A DNA stretch of 64,000 nt from Paracamarosporium sp. OC-R06-R3 (GCA_019828545.1 JACVRA010000192.1:62001-126000); one strand, 5' to 3'. Shown: positions 1 through 12,363, counted from the first letter of the stretch. Numbers and translations are program-made. Notes: generated from the sequence alone by a model not told the origin.

Positions 1-1
1 C

Positions 2-2568
2 TTGCTGGAGCAATTTCTACCCCAGGGGGCGGAGCATCCCTTCGCACACACCATGCTAAGACATTTTGACAAGCTGCATAGTCCCATACACGCCGTCAAC
101 CAGTATCCGCTTTTGAACCAACAAGTATCCCGGTTCACGGATGCGGGTTGGTCCAAGGTGGAGATTGCACGCAACCTTTGGGACCTGTGGTCAGATGATG
201 GATTTACATCGCCGAGCTTGCGACGAAGCCTGGATGCAGTCGAGCCGTTCGAGTGAGTCCATGCTCTCCGCTAGCTGAATATTACTGAAATTAGTTCAGC
301 GAATGGGAGGAATTCGCTCTATTTGCCGGCCACTATTTTCTTCTACTGGCTTCAACGGTCAAGGATGAACGTTCACCCAAGCCGGGTGATGCCGAGCAGA
401 GTGAAAGAGGGGTTGATGAGACACGCAAAGTGCGCATGACACTCACACATCATATCCAATCTCCAGTGGAATTACGTCGCTTTGGAGCTGCCGTTGCTCT
501 TGATCGAGGCACTGTTGCCTTCCACGGTGGTCAGGGTGTTCAGACACGTCTAGGAAGCATCGACGCGCTATTTCGGGACGTTGCAGGACCAAGCATTCAA
601 TCCTGCAAATCAACTTCGCCGCAAGCACGCATTTGTCACACAATCACGCCCCTTAACGACACTTGTGCATTGTTGGTAGGTGGTCGCGCATCTCCATCCC
701 AGGCGCTTGCAGACTGCTGGTTGATCTCGCAAGGGTATTGGAGTCAAACCGGTGAACTAAATCCAGCTCGCTTCAGGCACAGTTCTGTAAGAGTGACGTT
801 GCCATCTACAAAGTCCGACGAGCCCGATGTTGAGGCCGTCCTGGTGTTCGGCGGCAAAACCAGTGACGGCACGGTATTGGATGAATGGACGATATGGACA
901 CGCGAACGTGGCTGGTACGCCATCCCGGTTCACGGCCCGCGTCCTTCGGGACGTTTTGGTGCTACGATGGCCACGATAGGCTCGGCCCAGGGTTGGGGTG
1001 TTATGTGTGGTGGAATGGCCCCCAGCGGCGTAGTTCTGCAAGACCTCTGGGAGTGGCACATCACTGCGGCGCCGTATCCACAGCTGAAATTTCTTGACCG
1101 CACCAATAACATCCGGCAGAACACGGAAACAAGTGCGTTCGGGCGGTTAGGAGCCAGCCTTGTCTCGCTTGGAAACTATCTATTACTCCTTGGGGGTGTG
1201 TCGAAGCAGGGAATCTCGAGCTTAACGGACGACTTCCTGGCCATATCCCGTTCTACCGATGGTGACACTACATTTAATGTTGAAACCCTGGACCTCAACC
1301 TGCCTCAATCGACCTGGCCTCTACTTGTGGGGACGAGCGCAGTTGCAGTATCCGATAATGAGGCCGTCTTTGCAGGTGGTGGGGCCGTCTGCTTCTCCAT
1401 GGGCAGCTTCTGGAATACGGGTCACTTTTTGGTTACTCTAGGGACGGAAGAAGTGCAACCCTGGAAGGCTTCCGTGTCTCAGCCTCCAGAAGCAAGCATT
1501 GAACATGACCCGCAACGGTCTGCTGAACCCGATGGCAAACGGTCTGCTAAGAAGAAGGGCGTTCGGCCCGCCTTGCCCCAGGGCACTAGCATTGCTCGCA
1601 TTCGGATCGACTCTTCTCAGGGCTTTGCACAGGTTCTGGCCGCAGGCAAACCCGTGATCATTGAGAACCTCGATATCGGGCCCTGCAAGGATCTATGGAC
1701 TCTAGACTATCTCAAGGAGAAAGTAGGCACGGAACGAGAAGTTGTCATCCATGAGTGCGCTTCGGATCGCATGACATTCAAAGACAAAAACTTCTCTTAC
1801 GTCAAGAAGCCCTTTGGAGACTTCATCGACGGCATTTCTACCGGCGCTCCAACATACCTGCGCGCTGTATCCTCTGCCCAACCCAATAAATACCCCACAA
1901 AGCTTGAGGATGACTTTCCGTCCATAGCCGGAGACTTCCAGCTTCCTGACATATTCGATGTGATAAAGACCAATCTTCACAGTTCACCTCTGCGCATCTC
2001 AGGTCCCGTAGCGCTTTGGCTGCACTACGATGTCCTCGCCAACGTCCTCTGTCAGGTAGGTACTCAGCTCGATATTCACTGCACTAATGCGTTGCTAACA
2101 CACGCATTGTAGGTCCGCGGCAACAAAACCCTCCATCTATTTCCTCCGGCCGACGTGAAATACCTCTCCTACCCACCCGGAGGTTCCAGCTCCAACATCG
2201 ACATCCTAACCTCGAAAGACACGCGACTCAGTCGTACGCACCCACACACAGCGCACCTACGTCCTGGTGACATTCTCTTTCTCCCACCGATGTGGAGTCA
2301 CACTGCTGTTCCAGAAGACAGCGCAAGCGTTGCCGTCAACGTATTCTTCCGCAATCTGGAAAGCGGATATGCAGCAGGAAAGGACGTGTACGGAAACAGG
2401 GATTTGCAGGCCTACGAGAACGGAAGACGGGACGTCGAGCGCATTGCAAAGGCGTTCAAGAACATCCCCGAAGACATGGCAAAGTTCTACCTTGAGAGGC
2501 TTGCAATGGAGTTGCAGGAGAGAGCAGACGGCGTGGCCAGGAAGAAGAACAAGGCGAACGCGGAGTGA
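2..2568 (+). CDS. PPM2: tRNA wybutosine-synthesizing protein 4 (TYW4/PPM2), 3' part
   Basis: The 5' end lies outside the window. Exons 2..252, 300..2055 and 2113..2568 (introns of 47 and 57 bp) join in frame, giving 820 visible residues. The first exon is the end of the leucine-carboxyl-methyltransferase-like (LCM) domain; splicing rebuilds its VEPFDEWEEF segment. Kelch-like blades follow, each with a paired-glycine strand (HGGQG, LLVGGR, LVFGGK, VMCGGM, LLLGGV). The C-terminal third is a JmjC/cupin domain with the HYD iron-ligand motif just before the second intron and a distal His in MWSHTA. In this family the enzyme methylates and methoxycarbonylates the side chain of yW-72 in tRNA-Phe at position 37, the last step to wybutosine, using S-adenosylmethionine. 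TYW1, the first radical-SAM step, is also in this window at 29.8 kb. The domain order LCM-kelch-JmjC is diagnostic. Confidence 0.93.
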
Positions 2569-2861
2569 GGCTGCTCGTGGAGCAGGCAAAGCAAATGTTG
2601 AAACTACGTACCCACATAATGCAAACCCCACACTACATTCCTTCCCGCGCATCCGCTACATCCATTGCACGCACCCACCCACCATAGTTCCATGCTTCCT
2701 CGAATAGTGAAAAGCACACATCCCATCTCACGTATACATTTCTACCTGACCAGCTAGTGCTCTAACTAATCTTAGTAAGAAATGCACAACCCCACCCTGC
2801 AACTAAACGAGCTAACCAACTATCTCCCACTACGCTGAACCCTCTGAGTAAGAACCCCTTC

Positions 2862-2950
2862 GCACGCTGGTAGCACTAAGTAAGTGCTGATGCAAGCCTG
2901 GACCGCATACGAATAATCGCGGGGTTAAGGGTTCGAATGCTCCAGCGTGC
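2862..2950 (+). other. 89-bp inverted-repeat element, tRNA-like in outline
   Basis: The ends GCACGCTGG and CCAGCGTGC are perfect 9-bp complements; with one bulged base the stem extends about four pairs more. Inside are a small hairpin (AGCAC/GTGCT) and a B-box-like GGTTCGAATGC. The length and a 7-bp acceptor-like stem suggest a tRNA with a long variable arm, but the T-stem does not pair (AAGGG against GCTCC) and no good A-box or anticodon arm is visible. It lies in the 2569..3025 gap between the TYW4 gene and the next promoter, where I see nothing else. It could be a decayed tRNA or a transcript-end hairpin. Confidence 0.3.
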
Positions 2951-3025
2951 TGCATGTATAATTAGAGACTGGCAGCCCTACTTGATTGCTATCATGATTT
3001 TTCCAGGCATTAGATCACGAACAGT

Positions 3026-4669
3026 ATGCGATTGAGTGTTGCTGCTTTGTTGTTGGGTGTAGGTGTTGCGCAGGCGAAGTGGTACGAGAGAGACGCGAAG
3101 AACAGCATTGTGGAAGAGCTAGGCGTGAAGTTATCGCCGGGTGCGGGGATCGTGGTACAAGGTGAGGAGACGTTCAAGAAGAAGACTAGGAGGTGGCAGG
3201 CGTGGGAGAATCCGCATGTTAGTGCTATAGTGGATGTTCGCTCGGAGGAAGACGTGCAGGAGACAGTATGTTGGACCTCTTCATGGCATTTCGTCTCATT
3301 CTGCCTTGAGTCGAAGGAGGCATGTGGGTATTAATTAGTTTCCTAGATCCGATACGCAACTAAACATGACATACCTTTCGTCGCTCTCTCCGGCACGCAT
3401 AGTTCCACACGCGCTGCAGGTACCGCGAAGAACGCTATACAGATCGACCTTCGAAACCTTAATTCAATCGCTATCTCCGAAGACGGCACATCCGTCACCG
3501 TAGGCGGCGGCATCAAAGGTAAATCCCTCATTAGGGATCTCTGGGCACGCGGAAAACAAACGGTGACCGGCTCTTGCGAGTGTGTGGGCTTGACGGCTGT
3601 CGCGCTCGGCGGAGGACACGGCTTCCTGCAAGGTTACTACGGACTGCTGTCCGACCAGATTATCTCTATGCGCGTTGTGCTCGCGGATTCGACCATCATA
3701 ACAGTATCCGATGAAGAAAACGCGGACCTGTTCTGGGCGATGCGCGGCGCGGGCCACAATTTCGGCATCGTGACTGAGATGAAATACAAGATTTATGATG
3801 TGGAAGAGGAAAAGAAGACGTGGAGCTGGGAAGCGTTTACGCTGCCTGCAACGAGCGAGAACGTGAGGAGTGTGTATGGGATTGCAGCGGAGATGCTGGA
3901 CACCCAGCCCGAGGGGCTCATGCAGTACGGACTTGTGATGATTAATCCAGCTGTCTCCGAAGGTCCCATCCTCATGCACAACGTCGCTTTCAACGGTCCC
4001 CTTAGCAAGATGAAGGAATGGACGCAGCCATATCACGACCTAGAGCCTATGGTGTTTGATAGCGAGCAAGGCACGTACCTCGATGTCCCACGATGGATGC
4101 AGATAGAAGAGTCGGGGCTGGTGTGCAATCTTCAGGACTTCATGCCTGGCGCGGGCGTCATGCGGTTCCCTGTCGATGTGCCACAGTACAACCTCACCGC
4201 GCTTGCCTCCACGGTGCAAAAATTTGTCGAAGTTACGACTGAGGGCCCGGAATTCGCGGGTAGCTTCATGATGCTAGAGCAATACTCTTCGCATGCTGTG
4301 CGTGCTGCGGATGCCTCCAAGTCAGTGTATGCGAGCAGGCAAGATAAGCTGCTGCTTGCGCCGGCATTAGTGTATCCGAGTATAGATGCGGAGACGGGAG
4401 CGAGCAATGATGGTTTGGATAAGAAGGCGAGGGCATATGGGGAGGAAATGAGGCGGTATCTGGTGGATGGGGCAAAGGACACAGGAGGAAGTCATGCATA
4501 TGTCAATTATGCATACGGAGGCGAGGCTTTGGAGGAACTGTATGGGAAAGAAGGGTTGGACAGACTGCTGGAACTGAAGCGGAAGTATGATCCTCAGAAC
4601 AGGTTTGGGTATTATGCTCCTTTGCAGCCTGAGAAGAAGAAAAGCGATGGGGGCCATAGCGAGTTATAA
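3026..4669 (+). CDS. Secreted FAD-linked oxidoreductase (berberine-bridge type)
   Basis: Exons 3026..3265 and 3347..4669 (81-bp intron, GTATGT donor) give 520 residues. The first 17 residues (MRLSVAALLLGVGVAQA) are a clear signal peptide. The FAD_binding_4 domain follows. SGTH supplies His98, and GSCECVG supplies Cys157/Cys159; a His plus a downstream Cys at about this distance is the hallmark of bicovalently flavinylated BBE-like enzymes. LGGGHGFLQGYYGL is the typical flavin-binding loop. The C-terminus (YVNYAYG...YDPQNRFGYYAPLQ) is the BBE domain with its NxF signature. Such enzymes oxidise sugars, alcohols or secondary-metabolite intermediates with O2; the substrate cannot be read from sequence. 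No biosynthetic core enzyme is nearby, so a carbohydrate oxidase is as likely as a metabolite enzyme. Confidence 0.9.
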
Positions 4670-5273
4670 AAAATCGTCGGTGCGTCATATGGCATGAATT
4701 TTTTTCTCTTGCTCTTTGTGTAAGTCTCGTGGTGTTTAGCTAGGCACCCGTTTCCATGCTCCTTTCACTTTCCCTATTCGATTGCTAGCGTGGCTCCTTA
4801 TTTGCTCATCTTCCTCAAAACTGGAGGATAGATAAAGGGTTTGTTTTCACACACAATGTTAGGCGATTGTAGATGTGAATTCTGAGGCTGATGTGCACTT
4901 CAAGCTTCTTGCGACGAGGTAGTGTTCATGCAAAACGATAGACGCGTCGCCATTTCAAACTAATACACCAGTGTATAGCACACGTGGAAAAGAAAGCAAT
5001 CCCATTCTCGTTTCGTCAAAGAAAGGTTGACCGATTGTGGGTTTCAAACATGCATGTCGAGACTTGGACTCAGGAGCGTCGCGCGGGAGCCCGGGAGTCG
5101 CGCCATCACGTGAGTTCCCCGCGCCCGCTGACGTACTCGAGCTTCAGCCTAAGCTAAGCGCGCTCTGACCTCTTCGTAGGCCACCACGCAGCACCTTCGC
5201 ACGCCATTCCCACTTTCCAAAACACATCCGCCGTACTCTCACACATATCATTCGAATTAGCATAACCGAAATC
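4670..5273. other. Intergenic region: terminator side of the oxidase gene and PI31 promoter
   Basis: No coding signal. The stretch just after the oxidase stop is A/T-rich. A GC-rich block sits around 5080..5140, and the E-box listed separately lies in the PI31-proximal part. Confidence 0.5.
5106..5113. promoter_or_regulatory. Palindromic E-box TCACGTGA upstream of the PI31-like gene
   Basis: The 8-bp palindrome TCACGTGA lies about 160 bp before the PI31 start codon. CACGTG is the core recognised by fungal bHLH factors such as Cbf1. The same core occurs about 130 bp upstream of the S9 gene and about 110 bp upstream of MLH1 in this window. Binding is inference. Confidence 0.35.
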
Positions 5274-6470
5274 ATGCCTCCAGCAAACAGCGCGGGCAAT
5301 CCACTTGGCGCAGCGTCGCTCTCGACCTTCATGGCGTCTAGCTTGCCTAAAGCGACCGAGAGCAAGCTCAACAGCGCATACGAGGCTATCGCGCTCGTTT
5401 CCCACGCGGGAATGATCGCGGTAGGCTTCAGACTGATTGGCCTCGGCGAGGACGACAGAATTGGTGATTTTCACAACTCGCTCATCAATGTTGGTGCAGT
5501 GAATTGACGCTGGATAGACGCGGCCGCAGACGCCGAGAACCCCCAACCGCTACCGACAGCCTGGAACGCCCACAACTCGTATGCCTTCCGCTACGCACAC
5601 TCGCAGTCCGCCCTCGAATACATCATAAAGGTCAACAGGCTAGGAGGCAAGGCTGTTGTATTTGGCATTGGCGTAGGTGACGACAAGACAGCAAGCTTCG
5701 ATGTCACAGTCAAAGACTACATTTCAGAGGGCTCGCTGCCTGTCTCGGCACCAGAAGATATATCAATAGATGACCTAGCAAAGAAATTGCAGGATGTCTT
5801 TATCTCAGAAGGTCGCCTCTCCGACTTTGGCGCTTTGCTCAAGCTCTCCATCATTCAGAAGCTGGCGCCTGGACTGAACAAGGAGGGATACGAGGATTCA
5901 AATGCACCGGCCGATCACGATTCCGGTCGCGAAGGCGGTCAACCCCGACCAGGCGAGTCCTCACAGCCACGACGACCGCCTGAGGAGCCGGAGCCAGCTC
6001 GTCCGTACCCTTTCGTCGACCCACTCGCGCAACCCCGCCAGCCTGGTCGACCGCTCCCCGAACCAATTCCAGGCTTCGAAGACGAGTACGAGATAAACCG
6101 CCCACCTCGCGGCGGCCTACGCGACGACCGAAACCCCGTGGGCATGGGCCACAACGACCTCTATCCACCCGGTCTAGGCCCACACGACCCTCTCCGTCCT
6201 CACTTCGGATTCCCGCGTCCAGGTGGAATGGGCGGTGGCATGCACCCAACATTTGACGATCCGTTATTTGGTGGACAGGGAGGTCAAGGCGGTTATGATC
6301 CTATGGCGCCACCTGGTTCGAGATACGATCCAGTCGGCCCAGGTGGTGCGCCGCGAGACAATCGAGGTGGTCCACGGTTCCCTGGAGGAGGAGGGTTCGG
6401 CGGCCTAGGCGGCGCAGGAGGGAGGCCGCCGAACCCCTTTGGTGGGTTTGGAGATGGCGACTTCATATAA
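5274..6470 (+). CDS. PI31-like proteasome regulator
   Basis: Exons 5274..5463 and 5518..6470 flank a 54-bp intron that removes the only in-frame stop; the protein is 380 residues. The first ~160 residues resemble the PI31 N-terminal (FP) domain, with phrases such as AENPQPLPTAWN and NSYAFRYAHSQS, typical of the fungal version. The second half is rich in Pro and Gly with a late GGFGG-type tail, the usual layout of the PI31 C-terminal region that contacts the 20S proteasome. In other species PI31 modulates 20S assembly, activity or transport in cytosol and nucleus. The exon phase and a branch-like TTGAC before the acceptor support the model. A TCACGTGA box is upstream. Confidence 0.82.
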
Positions 6471-6754
6471 GGTAGCTGAGGTGAGGGTACAAGGACTGTG
6501 AACCAGGTTGGTGATGTATGTTTGGCGCTTCAGCGTTGGGCTACTTATGATTGAACACGACTTACGCTGTATGATTATTGATGGAAAAGGATAAGAGCAC
6601 ATGATACGTGGTTAAGATAGTGAGCGCTCGAACTGCTGGATGACCTTAATAAAGCCTACCAGGTACACATAATATCTTAGATAGCAACAACAAAAGCAAT
6701 GCAGATACGGCGTCATTTACGCCATGAAATCTCTGTCCCGACTCACTTGTGTTC

Positions 6755-7370
6755 ACATCATTACAACACCCCATACCCATCTCACACGCACAAGCACCAC
6801 CTACCTACCTGCCCACCTACCTACCACAACCCCCTATCACACACCTAGCCCCCCATTCCCTAACACGACACGACACCACACGGCGCCCCATCCACCCTCC
6901 CACCCTCGCACGGCCCAACCCCTCTCGCACGCAAAATCCCACAACCCCCACGCACCTCCCACGCCATCCCATCCCATCCCATCCCATCCATGCCACACCG
7001 CCTCGCCTCGCACCGCATCCTCCCCCGCCGCCGGACCGCTTCCTTAGTCCATTCCATCTCGTTCTAAAGGGTGCTACGAGGTGCTACGCCGCATCTTGTG
7101 CGGGGAGCGCGGATGCACGCGCGTGCGCGGGCGGGCGGGGTAGTGGGTAGGGGTATATGTGGATGTGCGGCGCGGTGGGGAGGTTATTTTGACGTTTGGG
7201 TTGTGGGGTTGAGGTTTTGGTTTTATGGGAGGGTGAAAGGGATGGGGTGGTTAGTTAGTTAGGGAGGGAGTTAGGGAGGGAGTGGTGTGGGTGGGTTATT
7301 TATTGCGCGGGGTTATGTGGAGGGTGGAAGTGGGAGTGGGAGTGGAAGTTGTATGTGTGAGTGTGGATGC
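6755..7370. repeat. Low-complexity block with C-rich to G-rich strand switch
   Basis: From about 6755 to 7060 the + strand is dominated by C with A/T (CACC/CTACC runs, including five tandem CATCC units at 6965..6989). After about 7110 the same strand becomes strongly G-rich (GGGTAGTGGG, GTGGGAGTGG runs) to about 7370. The open frames across it (His/Pro/Thr-rich or Gly-rich) are composition artefacts. There is no sign of a gene. Confidence 0.6.
7262..7280 (+). other. Canonical G-quadruplex motif
   Basis: GGGAGGGAGTTAGGGAGGG contains four runs of three G separated by loops of 1, 5 and 1 nucleotides, matching the strict G3+N1-7 definition. It is embedded in the G-rich half of the strand-switch block and is preceded by TTAGTTAGTTAG. 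Fold and function are untested. Confidence 0.6.
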
Positions 7371-10300
7371 GATTGTAGATTGCTATGGGAAGAAAGGTGC
7401 GGTCGCGTTTTGCGCTGGGATACGCGACGCGGTCTACGGATAAGTTTGAGTGCCTTCTGCTCGTTGCGACGGGTAATCTCTCCGCCTTCAAACAGACTGC
7501 AAGCCTCTGTGGCAGATATAGCTTTTCGCAGTTTTGCGCGAGACTCGCCTCCAAGGGCATCGCGTCGCTGTCTGTGTACATGCATAGTTCGCGTCTAGCA
7601 TAGGAGCAACTGAGCAGCGCGCCCCACCAATCCTGCAAGCCCCTCGTTGACCGCCTGAAAAGCACAGCGCTCGCAACGGCCGTCCGCAAAGGGAATTAAG
7701 TCCGACCAGCCTCGTCGTACAGGTGCGTTAATCGGTGAGGAAGCCATGCACTAGCCGTCCATGGATCAGAGGAACAAGCCTATTGGGCGTGCCGTCAGCC
7801 CTATGAGCGCGGCCAGTGCTCGCAACGCACACGGCGTAGGATCAGAGTAGGGCTGGCGAATGGGGTTCGTGGGTGGATTAGCACGGCGCTGGGACCAGCG
7901 GTTTGGAGTTGTGGAGGATGGCATGGCTGGCGGGACTCTGGCGGCTGTAAGCGCGCTCGCTCCGCGCAAGCGCGCTGCTTGGCTATCTGACTTTATGTGA
8001 GCCTATGGCCTGAGCCTAGTGGGAAGGACCCGTGACTAGTATTAGGCGTGCGCGACATGTGCCCGCGAGTATTCCTTTCGAGCGGCTGTTCCGTCTGACG
8101 CCCAGGATGTGCGACATCCATTTGTGTGGTCTTTGTTGCGGGGAAGATGTGTGCGGTGCTGAAGCGAAGGTCGCGAATCATGACCCTGGGCTCTGTGTGC
8201 GTATAAGCTTTGTGGGGTTGCCAACACAATGCGCGGAAAATTCTGACGATGCGGGCCTCGAAACGATGCGTTACCCTGCTCAAGTGAATTAGTTGAGGCC
8301 TAATCGAAAACAAGATATTTGTGTAGGGGTAGCTTCGGTTGGTGCTCGACTTCGTCCAGAGACGTAGCTCTAAATTCGCTGGAGTTTCGATTTCGGTAGA
8401 ACTTGGAGTTTAGCAGCGTCGCTATAGTTAAGTTCTGTAGGTCGACGTCCCCGACATTTGACATTGAAACCGGCCGGAGACCAGAGCCACGTTATCGTCG
8501 AGCTGTAATCGAGCTATCTTCTCAGACAGACACTTGATGAGGTGACGAGTTGCACTGGTTAGTGTGAAATGCGTTTTTGCGTCGTGTTCCCTGGGTTTCT
8601 CTGGACATCTGCTCAAGCCTTCGAAATATTGTTACCAAGCAGGACGTCGACGCCGAGGAGAGAGGCAAACAATCGGATATAAAAGTGTAACCATACAGCC
8701 GTCGCCACATTGTAGTGGCGCAAAGTTGACCGACCAGAAATCGCGCTAGTGCTTAGATTTGTAAGTGGTTTGCCCCTATCTGAGTATGTTAATGATCATG
8801 AGATCAGTTATTTACCTGCGCATGGTATCACGAGTACACGATGCGTGAGCCCATTGGAGTGAGGTATAGGGTGTGGCTTTGATGTGAGTTTGCTCTAGCG
8901 GTGTTGATTTGGCAGGTTGGCCAGCCTTCGATACTAGTCTGTAAAGGGGCGGAGTTTCCACTGGCAAAGTAGCATGTAAGACATCACTCAATTGACCTGA
9001 TAGGAGTTGGTTCCTCGAACATTCATTATGGTCACTCCCTTGCAAGGCGGAGGTCTTGGTAAGCCGGGCGATAATTACCTAACCGTGTACTCGGACGTAA
9101 GTTTGACCGATAAACCATAAGGCTGCACCGCGTCAGGGCGCAGCACGTTTCCATACAGAAGGCGGTGTAGCCCTATGACAAGCTACCGGGTACTACCACA
9201 CCACGACCGTGTTGCCCCGTTCCATACCGTTGGTCCGGTGTGGTCGTGGAAGACTAGGACATGCGCCAAGCGGCAATAGATCTAGTGTTTCATGCATAGC
9301 AATCTAATCTGCTGAACATCGGAGTCAGATGTAATTATTGGGTATTAAGCTGAGAGACTCAGCGAAAGCTTGAAAGGAACAGTATGGCGGCATAAGCGAT
9401 GGGAAAGTGTTCGTAGGATGGCCGCCGCCACCCGTGAAGCACACTCTACTACGTATGGTGCTTACGGTTTGGTGGTGGAGGATGGCACGAGCCAACACAC
9501 AAGCGCCGGGCGTTAAGACGACGAGATTCGCGTGGGGTTCGTACCCTCGCACAACCCCATGTCTGCTCCGTAGGATTGCTGACAGAGGTCCACTAGAAGA
9601 ATCCTTCGGGTTCAGCCTCGTCCTTGAGATGCTGAGCTGAGCTCGCGAACCCGAAAGCGCGAAGATTGGCCTCTCGGATGCCTCGGTGTGATGACGATGC
9701 ACGAACTTCTGCAGCTATCCATTCGCGTCCGTGCGGCAAGACAAGGCGACAGGTACTGGATGTGGTTGGAAGCGTAGGATGTAATGAGCATTCCACCAGG
9801 AATAGCTCGCACGCAGGTTTGCAAGCTGCGGATCCTCTGGGAGGAAGCAAGAGGCGGGAGGCTGCCGGGCTGACGTTACTTTAAAGCTCTGTAACACAAG
9901 CGCTAGAGCGCGGGCGCCAGGGTTGGCTTGCGCTCTCTGCACGCCATCCGCGCGTTCCCCGCGGCAGATCGACTGGGATCTAGCCGCGAGGCGCGCTAGC
10001 CGCCGGCTATGCGCTTATAGCCTAGTATGGGCAACGAGCCGATCGCGATAGCCGTCTCGCGCCATGTTTGGCGACTGTAGGGCGCGCTGCCGCGCGACAG
10101 AGTGTTCCAGAGATCCTTTGGTGCGTTCTCGGGAAGCCCAGTGCCATGAGGTCGGTGATGATTGCGTGCAGCGTCGCCCACTGATAGATTGCAGTGGTGT
10201 TTGCACACTGCAACACTACAATAACGTGTCCGTCACCGGTGATTTGGAAGTATTCAAATGAGTTACGGTAGCTTCGCCGCACTCGCAGGATGAAACAAAT

Positions 10301-12363
10301 CATCGAGCCAATCTCCCTCTACGAAGCTGAGTATGCTAGGAGCGAAGAGCTTCCCATGCGACGTATGTTGATGTTACTCGCGGCCCTGGAGCTGCAGTGC
10401 ACACGTGCGCAGACCCACGTGCGATCGGCCTTAGGCAGCCACATCGAGGGGGACGTGGAGTGGGAATCTGGCCTACGCGCTGGTCAGAAGTTAAACAGAC
10501 GTAAGGTTGGTCGTCAGGATCCTTCCAGAAGCCACGTTGCCTTGACCCTTCCTGAGCCATGTGCTCATCTAGCAGTTTGAGAGTAAAACAAACACACGTC
10601 ACCGAAATGGGAATACGCTCAACAAGTGGGTATGTGTCGGGAGTCGGGGGCCATCTTCAAGTAAATTGGGTCACTGTCAATATCGCGAGTGACCCCAGTG
10701 ACCAGGTGGTAGGCTGCACCGTCGTCGCCTACCCCTGCAGGACGGACGGCGAATCAAGTTTGTGAATCGAGAACGGAAACTTGCACGACTACCCCGAGGG
10801 GGCCATATGCAGAAGACGTTGAGCCGTTCCCGTGCAGGTCAGCGCAGACAGCTTCACAGGGCCTGGGTAGAACCCGGACTGCTGGTCAAGTGGCCACATG
10901 CAAAATGCCCTGGGTTGAGTCGGGCACGGAGCAATTACGACTTCAAAGCTTGACGACACCAAGCTGACAGTAATACGTGATGTATGTCGGACGATCATGT
11001 AGCAGAGAAGCCCGGTGCGAGCGGATGGGTCCACGGCATGGGGGATGCTCTGCGAGCCAGTCTGCGGCAGCCCAATGAAGACGGCGAGCGGGGATCACAG
11101 GTGGCATGCGCCCTGCTGTGTACCGTCCGTGATACAGCGGGCTAGAGAGGCCGATTTGTTACCGCGCAAAGGGAAGACCGAGCGCACGACAAGTGGGGCA
11201 TGGTACTGTGGGCTTCACCGGTGTGACAGGGCTTCCTTTTTCGAGCGCTGAGCTGCAAAAGCAGTACCGAAGAGAGATGAGGGTGAAGCAGCAACCCGCA
11301 TGGCGGCCCAGTCATGTGCTTTCGGCCGCGTTCCACGCGAGGCTGGCAGTGGGCAGGCGGAAGCGCAGGAATGGCAACGGCCAAAGCCACCTATGACGGG
11401 TTTGTGTGTCCGGGCAGACGCAGCAGGGCGGCGCATGGGGCTCCAGGACGGCGGGTTAGGCAGCATTGAAGGTCCCCTGCTGAAGACGCGCTAGGCGACA
11501 AAGGAGAGGGAGGGTTTGTGCAGCCGTCGGGAGGTCGAGACGCTTGTGCTGCCGTGGCCGGAACCAGACGTGAGCCTCCGCAAGCGAGCAGCCGAAGCCC
11601 GCGGAGGGGACAATCGTCAGACGAGACGAGGATCCGCGGTGCCGCCGGTGCGTCCTTGTTCCGCTCCTCTGTCGTTGTGGTGGTAGCGGTGGTGGTGGTC
11701 GTGTCTGAGCCTCGTCGGTCGCAGCACGCACGACATGGCCATGTGCTTCGCAACAGCCGCCGCGCTGCTGCCGAGCACAATATAGCCAGCGACGTGCGTC
11801 TAATAACCAGCGACGGGGCCGGGTGGTGGCGAAGGGTGCCGTGCCGTGCAGGCGTGCATTGCATAGGCGCCGGCGCCCAGAGGCGCGCTCCTCAGTGGCT
11901 GCTCTACCCGCTCCAGCAACATCGCGCATCTGCAGTCATCTGCTCAGACAGAAGGTGGTCCGCGCCCCCTTGCTCGGGGGCGGGTCGCGGACGTGGGCTG
12001 ACGGCTTACGTCCCGCACGCGCGCTTGCAGCAGAGACGTTAACGTTATGTGCGGCGAGGACAATTCCCCTCTGGGCTGTGACCGTTGCGCCAGAGCCGTC
12101 CGTTTGCAAATCATCCAGGGTGTGCCCCCAGTCGTCAGCATCATCCTCACGGGCATAATATCGTCCGACTACCATGCGACAACAAGATGCGCCTGTATTG
12201 CTGCGTTGCTGCGGCCCAAGTGCCATTATGCAGCCTATTCCTGTCTACCTTTGACGCCATGCATGCTGGCTGTCTGCCGAGCCACCCAGTATTAACAATC
12301 TTACCACCCTTGTTTGTATCCTGTACCGTAGAGAAACGCCCCCAAACCATGCCCGTACTTTTC
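7371..12363. other. Gene-free region of about 5 kb
   Basis: I find no frame with family resemblance, plausible splicing or fungal-like composition here. Base composition is moderate to GC-rich rather than the A/T-rich look of RIP-degraded repeats. Small local structures exist, such as alternative inverted pairs (CCACGACC/GGTCGTGG and CCACACC/GGTGTGG) around 9196..9250. The region lies between the 3' ends of the PI31 gene (+) and the C2H2 factor (-). It could hold a long non-coding RNA or very old decayed sequence; neither is shown. Confidence 0.5.

Noticed and set aside
2862..2950. A genuine tRNA gene
   Set aside because: The acceptor stem pairs, but the T-stem does not, and no anticodon arm or A-box fits. 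Kept only as a structured element.
6724..7150. His/Pro/Thr-rich open frames as genes
   Set aside because: They follow directly from the C-rich simple sequence, in more than one frame, with no domain and no splice context.
7255..7281. Interstitial telomere repeat
   Set aside because: TTAGGG occurs only twice and not in tandem; the sequence is better described as a G-quadruplex motif.
11518..12042. 174-codon frame with a poly-Val run
   Set aside because: The hydrophobic run is a translated GTGGTGGTNGT repeat. Frames of similar length lie on the opposite strand, so chance openness in GC-rich DNA explains it.
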